Origin: Hexactinellida sp. DTS-2022
Lineage: Eukaryota > Porifera > Hexactinellida
Length of the DNA: 64,000 nt
Direction: 5' to 3'
Assembly (NCBI GenBank): GCA_028753945.1
Contig: JAPNXP010000001.1
Span: 14,188,501 to 14,252,500, forward strand
A model generated the notes under the pieces. The model had not been told where the DNA came from and searched no databases. It saw only the letters and a program-made list of their open reading frames with translations. Position 1 is the stretch's first letter, and each line of letters opens with the position of its first letter. Positions 42,469-55,152 of this stretch are shown one piece after another. The position numbers were made by a program, and so were the translations under genes.

Positions 42469-42667
42469 TTATCCAGGCGTATTGAGCGCTCCTAAAGGAG
42501 CGTAATTTGGATGGATTTTAATATAGACGTACAAAAATCGTGTCTAGGCGTAGAATATCGAGAGATACTCCCATAGACTTAATACAAAATGTGCAAACTA
42601 GGCGTACAAAATGAAAAATGAACTAGCTCAAACTAAATCTAGGCGCGCAGAAACTTTGTCAGGATGA
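42469..42667. mobile_element. TTATCCAGG-ended element adjacent to the KDZ end
   Basis: It begins TTATCCAGGCGT and ends CAGGATGA, about 75-80% like the copy at 3911-4111 by eye. The KDZ element ends a few bases before it. Confidence 0.6.
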
Positions 42668-45328
42668 AAGTAGGTCACACGACTGTAAGTACTCAGTACT
42701 AAGTTTACCCCACATATAAATACGTACATATTCAGTGGCAGAACATCCAGTGCTGGACGTGCTTCAAGCTCTGTACTACTTTCTATACCGCTACATTTAT
42801 AAGTTTAGCCACTTCAAACTCATCGGATTAGCGAGAAAATCTGATGATCGGATCAGTAGTGTACTGTAAGGGGCGGAAAAAATCAATTTAAACTATGTAT
42901 ATATATTTATTCGTAATTTACCGTTGGTAGCAACAATGAGTCACCCCATAATGAGACAAATTCGTTTAATGAGTTTGACAATTATATCCATAGAGAGAAC
43001 ATTACTAATGTTAGGAATTTTGATAAAATTATCAATGGCTTTTAGGTTAAGAAATCAAAAAAAATTATTTATATAAATGTAAATGTATTAAACATTATTA
43101 TTTTATCATATTATCTCACGCCTTGTCATGGGGGCGGAAAAATGTGACGGTGCCAACTGGATCGAATTAATTTAGTCCAATGTCCTGTATCAGTAAAGTC
43201 CTGATGGTTTAATTGTGAGATTACACTGAGGTTATGAGGTCATATATAATTAGCTTACATGTCTGTTATTACTATCTGTATCAGCTCTGTGGTACAGTTC
43301 AATGTGCCACGTGCTACGCTTCTGATAATGCATAGCTTGTGAATAAGTATGCAGATATAGCCATAGCTCTTAGTGTATACTGAGTATAAGAATACTTAGA
43401 TTAATAGTAGTCATAAAATACTAAACGCAAATTCAACTGTGACAACAAACTCAAACATAATAACAATTCAATAACACTGCTTGTAACGATCTACTACATT
43501 AGAAGTGAGATTTGTAAACAAACTGTGCACAATGTGAGTTAAATATGTAGATATAATTGTCAGTTTTAAGTTAACAAACGGTTTTCCTGGCTGTAGTGTG
43601 ATTAAACTATCTGCAGTTCCCTTGATAAAATCATTTCCGTGCTCTTTCCGTCATCAAACTTGAAAATATATTTTAATGAATCAATTATGATCAACTTGTA
43701 ATGTTGCTGTTTAGCTTATTTGGGTCATTTTCGCTGTAGCAGAATTATTGTTAAAAGGCTACTAGAAAATGTAAAGGAATTTCAGCTTTTTACATAATTC
43801 AACTTTTGAATAAGCTCATACATCAAAGCTTTGGGTATTCGTGTCCATATTTGGTTACTCTAGGGATATTATATAATTTTGTTATTTTGTATTATGTAAT
43901 TAAATCAAATATTCTGTAAATCCACGGTAATTGTGTCAAAGTACTTACTTAAATATATGGATGCATCACTCGTTTAGTGAATATTATTGCTCACAAGATA
44001 GCATATTTCGGTTTACTGGTCGCTTCACCGCACTACTAATTAGCTCTAAATTAACTATAGATATTGTTATCATTCGAGCTACTATATAATTACTTGATGT
44101 AGAAGAACGTAACTTGTAATACATTGAATGAGCTCACCAAAGTGTAGTAGACTAAAATAATTATTGACATCGATACACTGTTAGTATCAAATTATTCTAC
44201 GTAATGAACTTTATATTATTATTTCTAGAATGTTCTTAGACAATTATTTCAACTTAGGGTTCATTAATTTATTCTCAATTAACTATATCGTCTTACCGAG
44301 ACTAGTACAAACAACTCCAGTAGAGTCTATAACATGCTTTTGAATTATAGCTATTCTAATTACTGCATTCCTGTGAACCACATCGTCACTAAGATGATAT
44401 TTTCCTGATTGCATTAGACTAATGGATAAATAAGTGTATTTAAATTTCGTATCATTGAGAAATATAATTTAGGCGAACTGTACCAAAGACTATTAAATGT
44501 AAATTAATCCACTCCATTAAATTATGAAACAATTTCAACACGTTTTGTCTTCTAGTACTTTTATGTTTATTGACATCATCTATACATTTAATTTATGTCG
44601 AATTATTGAATGCTGATTTGCAAAGTTGTAAATTGATAGAACATCACCTATGCCATGGACATTAATTATACAAAACTATAGAACAGAATTACAATTGAGA
44701 GTATATTCCTGTAATATGAAATAACTGCATTATTTACAAAGATTAATTTTTCTTTAAGAATTGATTTTATAGATGAACACTTGACTATTAATTTGTGTTA
44801 GCTAATTATTATTAACATTATATTATTGCTTGTATCTATTTGTAGAATAAAAGAATCAATCAATAACCGAGAATCGAGAATCAATTCATTCCAAATAACG
44901 CAGAACTAACAATTGACTGCTGTGAAGTATTATCTGAATACAAAGTGAGTTAGTATTTGCATTAGCTTCGGTCTCGTTGGCTTGCTACGGGTCATTCAAT
45001 TGCTACATGTAGTGTCGCTTTGTTGACAATTTGTTAATAGACTCTAAAATAACGTTATTGATATTTCGGCAAATTTGGTGCCGTACAAATGTTAAGTAAC
45101 TTAAAGTCATACGAATATTTACACCCCCTTCTTATTCATGCTTTACTATTTTGTAAACAAAAGTATTATATGACACACATTTGTAAACTCCACCCCCTTT
45201 GAAAATGTTTATTGATATTTAACTTTCTATCGCATTATTTTGTAGAATCGACTCAATCAAATACTAACAAACTCCGAGACGAACACACCACACATTCTGT
45301 ATCAAGTGAGTTATTATTGAGTTGAGTA
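42668..45328. other. Long AT-rich stretch without genes
   Basis: Only a diverged relative of the inverted-repeat element at 34716-35155 (about 44165-44420, e.g. CAAATTATTCTACGTAATG and ACAAACAACTCCAGTAGAG) is recognised. No open frame over about 60 codons, RNA gene or regulatory element can be supported. Confidence 0.45.
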
Positions 45329-46052
45329 CAGTGGATACCGGTTACCGAATATATCAACCAATGAGCATTTTAATATTCGTTTGAATTGACAAGATTCCGG
45401 ATTTAAGAACATTCGATTTTCGGAACATTTTAGCAATGATGCAATTCGATTTCTTTGAATAGAATCTCTTTAGCTTTGTTCCTAGTTTATTTATAACCGA
45501 TAGTGAGACAGTAAAGCTTTTTCGCCTGTGTTAGTCAAACAGTCGAATGTTACTGTATTGTAGATCAGGGGTTTATCTAGGATTTTCGTGGCAGGCACTT
45601 TATTATGTAGGTATAAATTTCCGTCACCCTAAATGTATTAGCCATAATACATAATCAGTATAATTCAATGATGCGGCACTATTTTAAGGAGGTAATTGCA
45701 ACGGTGCACAAACAGTTGATTATCCAAGCATTTCTGGACCAGAAAATCTGGTGCCATACATCATTTCTGGACCAGAAAATCTGGTGCCATACATGTGTCA
45801 TTCATCCGGCACATAATTAAGTGCCTACCCGGTACCTAAATCGAATCGTAATTCACGAACTTTTTCACCACAACTGATGCCTGGCTAAAAGTGCCGGCCA
45901 TGCACCTAGATAAAGCCCTGTTGTAGATCCATATACTATGTTCTTAAATCCTGATTAACATTACGAAGTATAGAAAACTATACTGTTTACTAGAACATAT
46001 CGGTTATAAGAATATATGTGTAATAATATTTTCTCTAAACCGGTATCCACTG
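45329..46052. mobile_element. TA-flanked element, CAGTGGATACCGGTTA ends
   Basis: It begins CAGTGGATACCGGTTACCG and ends AAACCGGTATCCACTG, TA on both sides. It is 724 bp because a hAT-type element is nested at 45566-45920. There is no coding content. Confidence 0.88.
45566..45920. mobile_element. Nested hAT-type MITE, 8-bp TSD TTGTAGAT
   Basis: Ends CAGGGGTTTATCTAGG and CACCTAGATAAAGCCCTG are inverted, with TTGTAGAT exactly at 45558-45565 and 45921-45928. The word ATTTCTGGACCAGAAAATCT is tandemly duplicated inside. A truncated relative is at about 26150. Confidence 0.92.
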
Positions 46053-46076
46053 TATTGTGTATTTTGTGAATGGTTT

Positions 46077-46914
46077 ATACCTGCCAACCGTACAGGTTAT
46101 GCACTATTTTCCCAGTGATTTAGTTATTTTAAACAGTCTGTGTTTGAATTTCACGCACCAAAATTAGTATGTACTATGTATACACTAACCCGGCCAAAAG
46201 TATTTGAACTACAATAATTTAAATAAAACTACATGTTGGTATAATAAAATAGCAAAATATATGAATCTATATTTCTATGGAGGTGTTACACTCATTAATT
46301 AATAATGATCTAATTAAATATATAATTTCTGATCATTTTGAGGCAATTGGAACATACTTATAATTCTGATTTCAGATTTGAATAACACATGGTCGAATTG
46401 CTAAAGCCACAGAATTTCTAAACGATTCCATATTTTTCCGCTGAGATACAGCCCATTCCCTTATGTGGCCCTTGTGCCCAAAGTGGCACGTGGCACGAGA
46501 CTAATGCCACTTCATGAATATTGAATACAAATGACTTAAAATCACAATTTTATTAAAAGTATAATTAGAGTAAGATATTTAATTAAGACTAGTTTAACCA
46601 GAGTTAATGAGAAACAGGAAATCTCTGTCTGGAATAAAATTCCTGTGGTTTAAATGCTTTTGTTCGGTTAGTGTACTTCTTGGTTCGTGCAAGTAAACTT
46701 TCCAGCAATCACCTGGACATGTTCTGACATAGAAACATAATTGAAAGATATTCTTAAGATTAATCACATTCCTAACACATTCATTATGTGATCACTAATA
46801 ATGACATCGAGCCTGTATAGCAACAAGCGAAATTTCAGAGCCTCGAGTCTTGTAGAAAGGTGTCCAGGGAATTCTTGGCATCCATTGATTTGTCTTGACT
46901 AAGTTGGCAGGTAT
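46077..46914. mobile_element. Element with ATACCTGCCAAC ends
   Basis: Ends ATACCTGCCAACCGTACAGG and GTTGGCAGGTAT are inverted over about 838 bp. They match the ends of 23135-23486. The interior has no coding frame. No target duplication is clear. Confidence 0.6.
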
Positions 46915-47035
46915 TATATTTGATTCCACATGTATAATGTGTTAGCTAACTAATGATAGTAATAATTTTAATTTCGCTGCGAATTTTATCAGTTTCAATG
47001 GGCTCAAATTTAGCTGAAATGTGTGCCATTTCATA

Positions 47036-47172
47036 CAGTAGAACTCAGTTATATCGTAATTTCAGTCATAGTACTAACCGAGGTTATAAATACTGTTGTT
47101 TGGCTAAAAATAGTAGTACATACTAAAGTCAAGTAGGTACAAATCCAGGCACGTTATAACCTAGTTCTACTG
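47036..47172. mobile_element. TA-flanked MITE, CAGTAGAACTCAGTTATA family
   Basis: It begins CAGTAGAACTCAGTTATATC and ends ATAACCTAGTTCTACTG, TA on both sides, 137 bp. Confidence 0.8.
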
Positions 47173-47479
47173 TATACCAGTATTGATTAATTCTACTATC
47201 GAATGTATGTAAGCAACATGTTGATTCAAGATTTAATAAATTTAAATTTACACTTAAAGTAAATAATTAAACATGTGGATATCATAATTTTACGCTCATT
47301 CTAACAAAATGCTAATGAAGTGGATTATAGCTATAACTATTATTAAATTTCAAATTGAGAAAGTCTAAATGAGAACACTCCCTCCCTTGAATAGTTATAC
47401 TACGTTCTTAGTGCGCTCTTACTACCTCCAATGAATCTCCTCTGGGTGTAGTCTGCATGGCTTCCCATTCGGTAGGTTC

Positions 47480-50400
47480 CTCCTATAAATTCCGTTTCAT
47501 ACTCAAGGTGAAAACCTTTGCTTCCTTTCATTAATCTGGATCCTACGTTAGCATCCATTCGTTCAGTGACCGGATAATGCCAACGAAATTAGGAATCTAG
47601 TCCTTCTGTCCAAAGTTCATTTTTCAAAACAACTGTTACTCCTAACTGTTTGTTTGTTGTAAAAGCCACATCTTCAAATGTTTCCATCCTGACACTTGGC
47701 GCTCTGAGATTGGAATTTTCTATTCTATTCACTTCGGTTTGGGAACTATTACTTCTTGCAGCATTATTGAGTAGCAACATCAGTCTCATAGTTCGTACCA
47801 GGCAAGCAAGCCAATTCAATGAATGCCACTAATGGATCTGACCGAGCTGTAAAGTTGTTGTTTGACTTTTTCAATGCACTTTGCATTTGATGCAGTTCCA
47901 AAGGTGTATGTCAACTTTATCGAAATGCATACAAATGTTATCTAAATAATAACTGGCACTCACAATCTTTATCCTTGAGCCTATTGTATATCGCGTTGCT
48001 CTACAAAGACATAATTCCATACTAGTAATCGCATTATACTTTCGGTTATGATAAATTAAGTTTCAAATTTACAATGCGCCAATAATCGCTTCCGTTCTCC
48101 AGCAAAGTAACGAGCCGTAAATTATGCACAGTCTTTTGAGTTCGGCAAAAGCACGCATCTTCTGTGATGAATCGCGGTCCATAGCCAGTGATCCCTCCGA
48201 TCGCTCTGATTCACTGGATGAGAACTCCTGGTGTAGAATCCATGTTTCCTCATTGATGTGATGGCTGATGTATTTGGGCTCTCAGCGAATACTCAGCAAT
48301 ATTCATCCGAAGGTTCGGATATTCGGCTAGCTCGGTATTAACTTGAGTTTTACTCTTAATTCGCAGATGGTGTTGTAATTAGTTACAGATAGTCCAGGAT
48401 AGCAGTTTCCCGCTAAAGTAAAAAAGCCAACGCAATTCTCTCGGTATCTATCTCTCCCAGGTCTCCATCAATAGCTCTCCTGCTGAAGCAGCCTACAAGG
48501 AATTGGTAGGATTTTCCTTTTCCAGCAAATCCGTCATAGATTTGTTGGGCACTGCCTGGGAAAGACGTTTCCATTCTCCTATACTAATTCCTTCGGCGAG
48601 TAAGAATTATTGATGCAGCAGACATCAATGTTCTTTCCTAGAAATACTACTTAGAAACATATCATTTCGGAAAATCGTGGTCGTTAATCATGCTGCTATG
48701 CTTTACAGGAAATATTGTAATAGTCAATAGCTCATTTACAACAGTCATAAATTATTGCCTAATAGTCTAGTGCATAAATATAAAACAAGTAACTAATAGC
48801 ATAAAATACGTAGAATCCCTCCTTTGTGATAACATATTACAACCCTCCCCTCTACGTTTTCGGACGATCTAATCTGACTGGACTGATCAGAAGGCTTGCT
48901 TGTTCTGTTGAACCGACGCAAGGATTGCGTCTGCTCTTCCATTTGAATCTCCCCTCACCGGTTCTCCATTGGGTCAGGATTTGGTTATACGAATTCATGT
49001 GGGGTGGAAACAGTCCAACGAGAGTCCCTCTTGTATTCCTTGAAACTGTAGATGGTCTATAGTGGGCGTACCAACGCCCATTCTTTAACCTAACATATAA
49101 TCACTGGGTAACCCATCTGTCGTGTAGCAGATTAGCGAACAAATTTGTATGAGGAGAAATATTCCGAAATTATATCCAACCCCTTTTGTCATGTCCTCCT
49201 TTTGAAATTTTCGTTTGTTAGCCACTTGACTCGTACCCGAGGAAGCTTAAAAGTAACTTGAGCTTCCTGTCCATCATGAGCACCGCGTTTGATATCCCTG
49301 TCGCACTGTGAGGCTTAGTACTGTAGTTAAAGTCAATTTGGATACCATTGTCTCTATAGAACCTGTGTTTGTTTTCTTAATGGCCTCTATGAATGTTGTA
49401 CTAACTTTTAACTTGGCCGTTAGAAGAGGGATAATATTGCGCTGCCCGATTTTCCAAATGCAGTTTCGCTCGGTAATGTCGCAAATACTGTGCTTGTAAA
49501 TGCTTTCCCATTATCCACATTAAGTTATCCGGAAGCACATGAGTGGAATAATTATCCGAAACTTCTCAACTGACGAGTGTGTGGTTTATGAGGTCACTAC
49601 TGCAACTACTGCTGCAACTTCCTTCCATTTACAATCGGATCTACTACTAATCGAAACATTTTGTACTTGAGTAATCGCCGTGTATCCGACTCAGAAGTAC
49701 ATGAGCATTCCCTAGTGTGTAAGGGAACCTTTGCCGATGAATGTTTGGAGCCCTGCATTCATTAATCACTACGTCTTCGTGTCCTATTGGAGGCACCACT
49801 ATTTTGTTACCCCAGAGGAAACTGCCATTTTGTACGATTAATTCACTACTTCTAGTTCTACCTACGAATGGGACATAGCATTCCTCGGACCCAATAGTCC
49901 GCCCCTATAATAACTACGGTAGTTTGTGAGAATACACTGTATTTCGTTAAGTCGATTTTGTTCCAATCCAAATGGGACAATCTACTACACTCTATCATCA
50001 AACTTGTTTCATCTGGTAAGGAATATCCTTTGGTAGACGGCTCTAGGAATCTGCATGTCTCATTTATTCCATCTTTTGTAAACTTATCCGGTAACTGTAC
50101 GTTCCCAATATTAGTGCCCACCTTGTAATCTTGCCGACGCCTTCCTAGAGAAGTGATCAAACTTTCTACATGCAAGTTTGGGTGTTAATGGTAGCTAATA
50201 AATATGCATGATCTTGTTCAAGTTTGGAAAGTAAATCGTTGATAAGGGGAAAACGCTTGTATAGACTTGTGCATACCGGTTAACCATCACCTTATAGCTC
50301 CACAAACTCGTATTGACCCGTCACATTTCACAATCGGAACAATTGGTGCTGCACAATCGGAATAATATACCCGTCCTATAACTCCTTGAGTTACTAGTCG

Positions 50401-50900
50401 TTCATGTTCACTTCCACCTTTTTCTGAAGCGAAAGTGTTACTGTTCTTGCATCGTAGTACTTTTGGAAAAGCTGTCGGTATAATGATAATAGTCGCATTG
50501 CCACCTGTCGTACAAACGGATTATTTTTGAATAATGTCCCATAAGTTCCTGGAGTTAATTTATTATACGAACCAGGCAGAGTCCTGTCCAACGCAGTTTG
50601 ATAGCAAATCTGAGAACTTTATAGACTCCTGAGTTTCTGTTCCCGGATCCTGTCTGTTGGACTCTTCATGAATAGGATTGCATCCGCTTCGGATGTCCAT
50701 CAAAGGAGAGGTTGATATGTGGATTGATTTATTTCCTTGGCCAAGTGAATATTCATGACCGAAAGCCTTTTCTATGGCAGATCTGGCTGCTAAAATAATC
50801 ATCTTTTTCATGTAATCGTGTATATCACAAACCAGGAGATCGCGTATCATGAAGGCTATCCCCAAATTTTAAATGCTAGGACATTTTCTCATTCGCATTT
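47480..50900 (-). pseudogene. Degenerate LTR-retroelement debris
   Basis: At about 50235-50425 the minus strand reads ERLVTQGVIGRVYYSDCAAP and IVPIVKCDGSIRVCG, then FPLINDLLSKLEQDH after a frameshift, which is the entry region of a Ty3/gypsy reverse transcriptase (SDWAAPIVPV-x-KxDGSIRxCGDY). Upstream, 50430-50865 may be its preceding pol part. At 49858-50175 the frame ending SHLDWNKIDLT and TTVVIIGADYWVRG recalls the protease region of Pao/BEL elements, so two retroelement types may be mixed. From 47480 to 49850 I see only short frames and no domain. No LTR pair was identified. Confidence 0.5.
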
Positions 50901-51750
50901 ACTTAAGCTACCACTAATTCCTCTTGCTTTGGGATCGATAGTGGTAGCTGATACTTGAGTAATAAACGATAGCTTCCGTTCGACGTCTGTTTCACCAACT
51001 GAACAATGTCTGCAAAGGTTTGTTCGTTTATTTCTCAGAAACACAGGGTTCTAAACTAATTGGTGGTTTGTGTTCCCAACACAGAGGACGATTGCATTCG
51101 TTTCGAATATCAAGTGGCAATTAGTGTTGCATTCCTTTATGGGTGTTACACCGCCTGATTTGATGCAACAAAGTCTGTAGTAAGTTAGTACAGTTAGTAT
51201 GTCGTAATTGTGAGTTAGTGGGAGGGAAAGAATAAGTGTATTAAGCTAGGCAATAGTTAACTAAACACCGACTAATCAATAATCATATTTAACTAATGTC
51301 ATAAAAGTATAACAATCATATTACCTAAGAGCATGTATAGTGTGATAACACGACTGTATAGTCATCCAAGTGCGTGTTGTCCGCGGCCACCGGGCTCGAT
51401 AGACCACCGATTGGTGCTCCACTCATTAATTAGGAAGAATGCCCAGATCAAATAAAGGGAAAAGTAAACTGTAGTATGAATAGGCAATATTACTAAATAA
51501 GTACTTATTTTAATCTTTACCGGATTGGTATAGCATGCGTTGTGTATCGAGGAATGTAAGCATATTATTACTGTTATTAATTACTTGAAATAACGAAATC
51601 TATAGATAATTATGTGAGAAATATTGTTGTTTAAAAGCGCGAATTATTCAAGTTCCTCTTAAGCGAACTTGAATAAATCCTTACATATTATAGATACATA
51701 TTCAATTAGCGGAGACATTTGCATTTCAATATCTTTTATTTATAGTTAAA
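50901..51750. other. Region upstream of the NLR gene
   Basis: Non-coding. It contains a GC-rich patch at about 51375-51420 (GTTGTCCGCGGCCACCGG). A TTTATAG tract directly precedes the NLR start and resembles a splice acceptor, so a 5' untranslated exon upstream is possible. No promoter motif can be fixed. Confidence 0.4.
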
Positions 51751-54700
51751 ATGGAGAAAGTGAATATTGCGGAAATTAAGTCTATGAACGAACTTGCAAA
51801 AACGCTAACGCCAGAGAATGTCCGCACGTTGCAAGACATACTCGGCATTCCGTCCGGAATTGTGGAACGAACTGGAACCAATCCATACGATTTCATTAAC
51901 TCGTTGAAATTCAGATTCGTCGCTTTGGATCCCAAAAGATTCCACAAAGCGCTAGAAACCATAGGGAGATCCGACCTTATAACAATAGCCAATAAGATCG
52001 ACTGGCTCAACGTGACCTTCGCAGGGCCTACAACCAAAAGGGATAGCTCCCCTTCAGTAGAATCATTCGTGACCTTACTCAGAAATGAAATGACCAATGA
52101 CCAATGGAAAATGATATTAGGCGGTGGAACGTCGCAAGAGGTTTCGACAGAAATAGAATTCGATTCAGCATTTAAGTTGTGCATTGAAGGAGGTTTGATC
52201 AGCCAAAATATGGAAAGTTTAAGCGAATTGATGCAAGCCGTAGATCGTGAGGATCTAGCTAAAGAGATGAGAAAGTATTCGCCAATATTTACGAATATGA
52301 ATGAATCCGATTTCCAAAGCAAAATGATAGTAGAATTGCAATCCAACGAAACAAAGGATCAAGAAGACTGGGTGAAGAGACTGAGAGAGTATACCGTCCA
52401 GCAAAATGCAAATGTGTACATACACTTTGATGATGAGGAGAGTACCAAATTGGAATCCGTCTATACACCTCTAACGATTGTGAAAGAGGAAATAATGAGA
52501 GTTAAGGAAAATGAAGAGACCAGCCTAAACGAAATTGCATTCCTAAGGTCGATGAACCAAAAAGATAAGGCATTGAAAGTGGTTGATTTCATTGACATTA
52601 TATCGCAGCGTGACCAGACTGATCCCAAAATATTTTGTCTGATAGGGAATCCTGGTTCTGGCAAAACATTTCTATGCAAATACCTAGCCCTCCAGTATGG
52701 AAATGCCAGCCACACTAATTTCAGTTTCGTCATATCGATACAGTGTCGCAGTGAGGAGTGGCACGGCATGGAGAAAACGAGACAAGACGCCGAGAAGGAA
52801 ATCGACCAAGAATTCATCCAGAAATGGTTTTCATATGCAATGCCAATGGGCATCAAATGGTCCAAATCCCTAGCGAAACATCTGACCAAGACAGGAGGAG
52901 AAGGTCTCCTAATAATCATTGACGGGGTGGACGAATTCATCAAGGATGTTCCATTCAAAACGACACTGCTGTACTTCCTGCTGCAGAAACGTGTGCTTAA
53001 CCGCGCAACGCTACTCGTGACCAGCAGGCCCGGTGCGTGGAATGACATCAGAGAGGAACACGGTCAGGCCTTGAGCGTGGACTCCAGCTTCCAGGTGCTG
53101 GGGTTCTCTCCCCAAGACAGAGACAGCTACTTTGAGAAGAGGATTAGCACGGTTGATAAACTGAGAGACACAAAGGAGCTGTTCTTCCGACACGATGAAA
53201 TCAATCAGTTGTCTCTAGTGCCAGTTAACGCTAGTCTCTTCTCGTCGCTATTTAACGCCACAAACAACATTCTATCTCAGACACTGACACAGCTCTACTC
53301 CGCACTGATTGTGTACATAATAAGGCGGCAATTGCATCGCATGGGACTGAAGCGACTAACGCGGGTAGAGCACATGGCACAATTCCATCCATCCATCCTA
53401 GCCTGCATAGACTGCATAGGAAAGGAAGCCTACGAAGGCATATTCCACAGGGAGCTCAGCTGCAGAGAAGAGGATGTGTCGATTCGCGTAGACTCCCGAG
53501 ACCACAAGACTGAGCGACTAGGCATTATGCAGGTACAAGTGAAGGTTCTAAAGCTAGGCCAGAAAGTGAATGTTTGGACCTTTGCACACTTGACACTGCA
53601 AGAATACATTGCTGCAGTGCACCTTAGCAACAAGACATGGACAGTAGAATGCATAATAGTTCGATTCATCGTGAGTAGTGAGGAGGTGTTCGCAATGTAT
53701 AGGATGGTAGTGAGGTTCTTATGCGGTCTGCTATCGGATAGAGCTGCCTGTCTCATGCCCATTATCTGCGGGAATATTATACCAGATACAATGCCACTAA
53801 TCGGTATGCCTATGATCCATCAACTCAGATACTTAAGTAATATCATCGATGTCTCTGACTGGATTCAATTTACTCAGGTCTATCTACTCATTTGCACACT
53901 AATTGTGGAAACCAACTCTCGCTCAATGAAAGAGTATTTTGAATGTTTCATTAAATTGTTGGCAGAACATGTGAACTTCATTTTCGATAAATCTATAGCA
54001 CCAAACGAATTCCATTGTTTTCTGCTATCACTGAATTACTTCTTCCAAATAGAAATCCTATATATTTCGACATATTTAATTAATCCTAACCAGTTCAGTC
54101 TACTACTGCATCAGCTCTCCTCCTGCAGCCTACACTACCTAGCCATTGCATTCTATGGAACAGATACAGAGCCAATCCAATCGTATACGACCCTCCTATT
54201 CTCTGCTGATACACCAATTAACTATAAGATCAGTATTAGCCTCAGAGACTGTGATCTAACAGAGAGTTTGCATTCCAATCCTCTCTTCCTAACAACAAGC
54301 AATACATTGACTGGAAGCATTAGGCTATCCCAATCCGCAATATCCAATGAAATGCTGATACATTTGACCAATCAGTTTGCTAGCTTTGAGAATCTATTCT
54401 ATGTGCCCAAATCAGATGATTCTGATTGGTCTATTCTGCTGCCACTGATATCCAACAACAGAGCTATTCAGGGGCTGTCCATAAGGGATCCTAAATCATA
54501 CCTGCCAGAGACAACAGACATACTATCAGGCCTCTCCTCCCTGGAAGAGTTATTCTTGTTCAATAAGGATCCCTACGCTGCCCTACCTAACCTACAGACT
54601 AACTACAGTCTCAGTTCTCTATCGCTAATAGCATCTGATGTGCCTCCTCTTAGGGAGAATTACCAAGACTTCCTCATTAACCTCATTGCTAATAATACTA

Positions 54701-55152
54701 CTTCATTGAGGGAAATAAGCCTAAATTGTTTACCATCAGTCGGATTGAACAGCTGTACCAGCATCTTATCCCCAATCCAATCCTGTTGTAATCTGGTATC
54801 ACTAACGCTAGCTGCTATTCCATTCACCTCAGATGATATCAGCTGCTGGGACACTGCTATCCCCTATCTTCAGTCTCTTGTGGAATTGCGTCTCGTATCT
54901 ATCCCCTTGCAGGACACAGGACTAATGGAACTGTGCAAGAGTCTGTATAAACACCCAGCTATTCGTAGCTTGAGGATCCATAATTGCAAACTAACTTCCG
55001 ACTCGTGTGAGCCTATTTTCATGCTTATCCACACACTCCCGTATCTACGCCGACTGACGCTATACAAGCCTGAGCTCTCTCTCCCCGATCCCAGCCCGCT
55101 ACAGCTACTCCAGCAAACAGCAGAGCTATTCTCTGTTAAAGTGCAACTGTGA
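51751..55152 (+). CDS. NLR-type receptor: two DED-like domains, NACHT, LRRs
   Basis: A single exon of 1133 residues. Residues about 5-90 and 105-185 each look like a death-effector domain, with the characteristic end patterns ALETIGRSDLI and LMQAVDREDLAKEM. The NACHT domain follows: Walker A GNPGSGKT at residues 299-306, Walker B LLIIIDGVDEF with Asp391, Asp394 and Glu395, and sensor-like LLVTSRPGAW. The winged-helix part ends in WTFAHLTLQEYIAAVHL, typical of NLRs. The C-terminal 350 residues contain Leu-rich repeats (LRSLRIHNCKLTSDSC, LSSLEELFL). NLRs are cytosolic sensors of microbial or stress signals that oligomerise through NACHT; the DEDs would recruit caspase-type effectors. ATG follows AAA and gives a full first DED. 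No break is seen. It sits alone, with transposon debris upstream. Confidence 0.9.
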   Translation: MEKVNIAEIKSMNELAKTLTPENVRTLQDILGIPSGIVERTGTNPYDFINSLKFRFVALDPKRFHKALETIGRSDLITIANKIDWLNVTFAGPTTKRDSSPSVESFVTLLRNEMTNDQWKMILGGGTSQEVSTEIEFDSAFKLCIEGGLISQNMESLSELMQAVDREDLAKEMRKYSPIFTNMNESDFQSKMIVELQSNETKDQEDWVKRLREYTVQQNANVYIHFDDEESTKLESVYTPLTIVKEEIMRVKENEETSLNEIAFLRSMNQKDKALKVVDFIDIISQRDQTDPKIFCLIGNPGSGKTFLCKYLALQYGNASHTNFSFVISIQCRSEEWHGMEKTRQDAEKEIDQEFIQKWFSYAMPMGIKWSKSLAKHLTKTGGEGLLIIIDGVDEFIKDVPFKTTLLYFLLQKRVLNRATLLVTSRPGAWNDIREEHGQALSVDSSFQVLGFSPQDRDSYFEKRISTVDKLRDTKELFFRHDEINQLSLVPVNASLFSSLFNATNNILSQTLTQLYSALIVYIIRRQLHRMGLKRLTRVEHMAQFHPSILACIDCIGKEAYEGIFHRELSCREEDVSIRVDSRDHKTERLGIMQVQVKVLKLGQKVNVWTFAHLTLQEYIAAVHLSNKTWTVECIIVRFIVSSEEVFAMYRMVVRFLCGLLSDRAACLMPIICGNIIPDTMPLIGMPMIHQLRYLSNIIDVSDWIQFTQVYLLICTLIVETNSRSMKEYFECFIKLLAEHVNFIFDKSIAPNEFHCFLLSLNYFFQIEILYISTYLINPNQFSLLLHQLSSCSLHYLAIAFYGTDTEPIQSYTTLLFSADTPINYKISISLRDCDLTESLHSNPLFLTTSNTLTGSIRLSQSAISNEMLIHLTNQFASFENLFYVPKSDDSDWSILLPLISNNRAIQGLSIRDPKSYLPETTDILSGLSSLEELFLFNKDPYAALPNLQTNYSLSSLSLIASDVPPLRENYQDFLINLIANNTTSLREISLNCLPSVGLNSCTSILSPIQSCCNLVSLTLAAIPFTSDDISCWDTAIPYLQSLVELRLVSIPLQDTGLMELCKSLYKHPAIRSLRIHNCKLTSDSCEPIFMLIHTLPYLRRLTLYKPELSLPDPSPLQLLQQTAELFSVKVQL

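Noticed and set aside
42668..45328. Searched for tRNA, rRNA or small RNA genes by eye
   Set aside because: No cloverleaf with A/B-box-like words or rRNA signature could be supported here or elsewhere in the window; a covariance-model search would decide.
47589..49500. Several 60-80-codon frames on both strands
   Set aside because: None has a recognisable domain or supporting splice sites; they lie in degenerate retroelement-like sequence.
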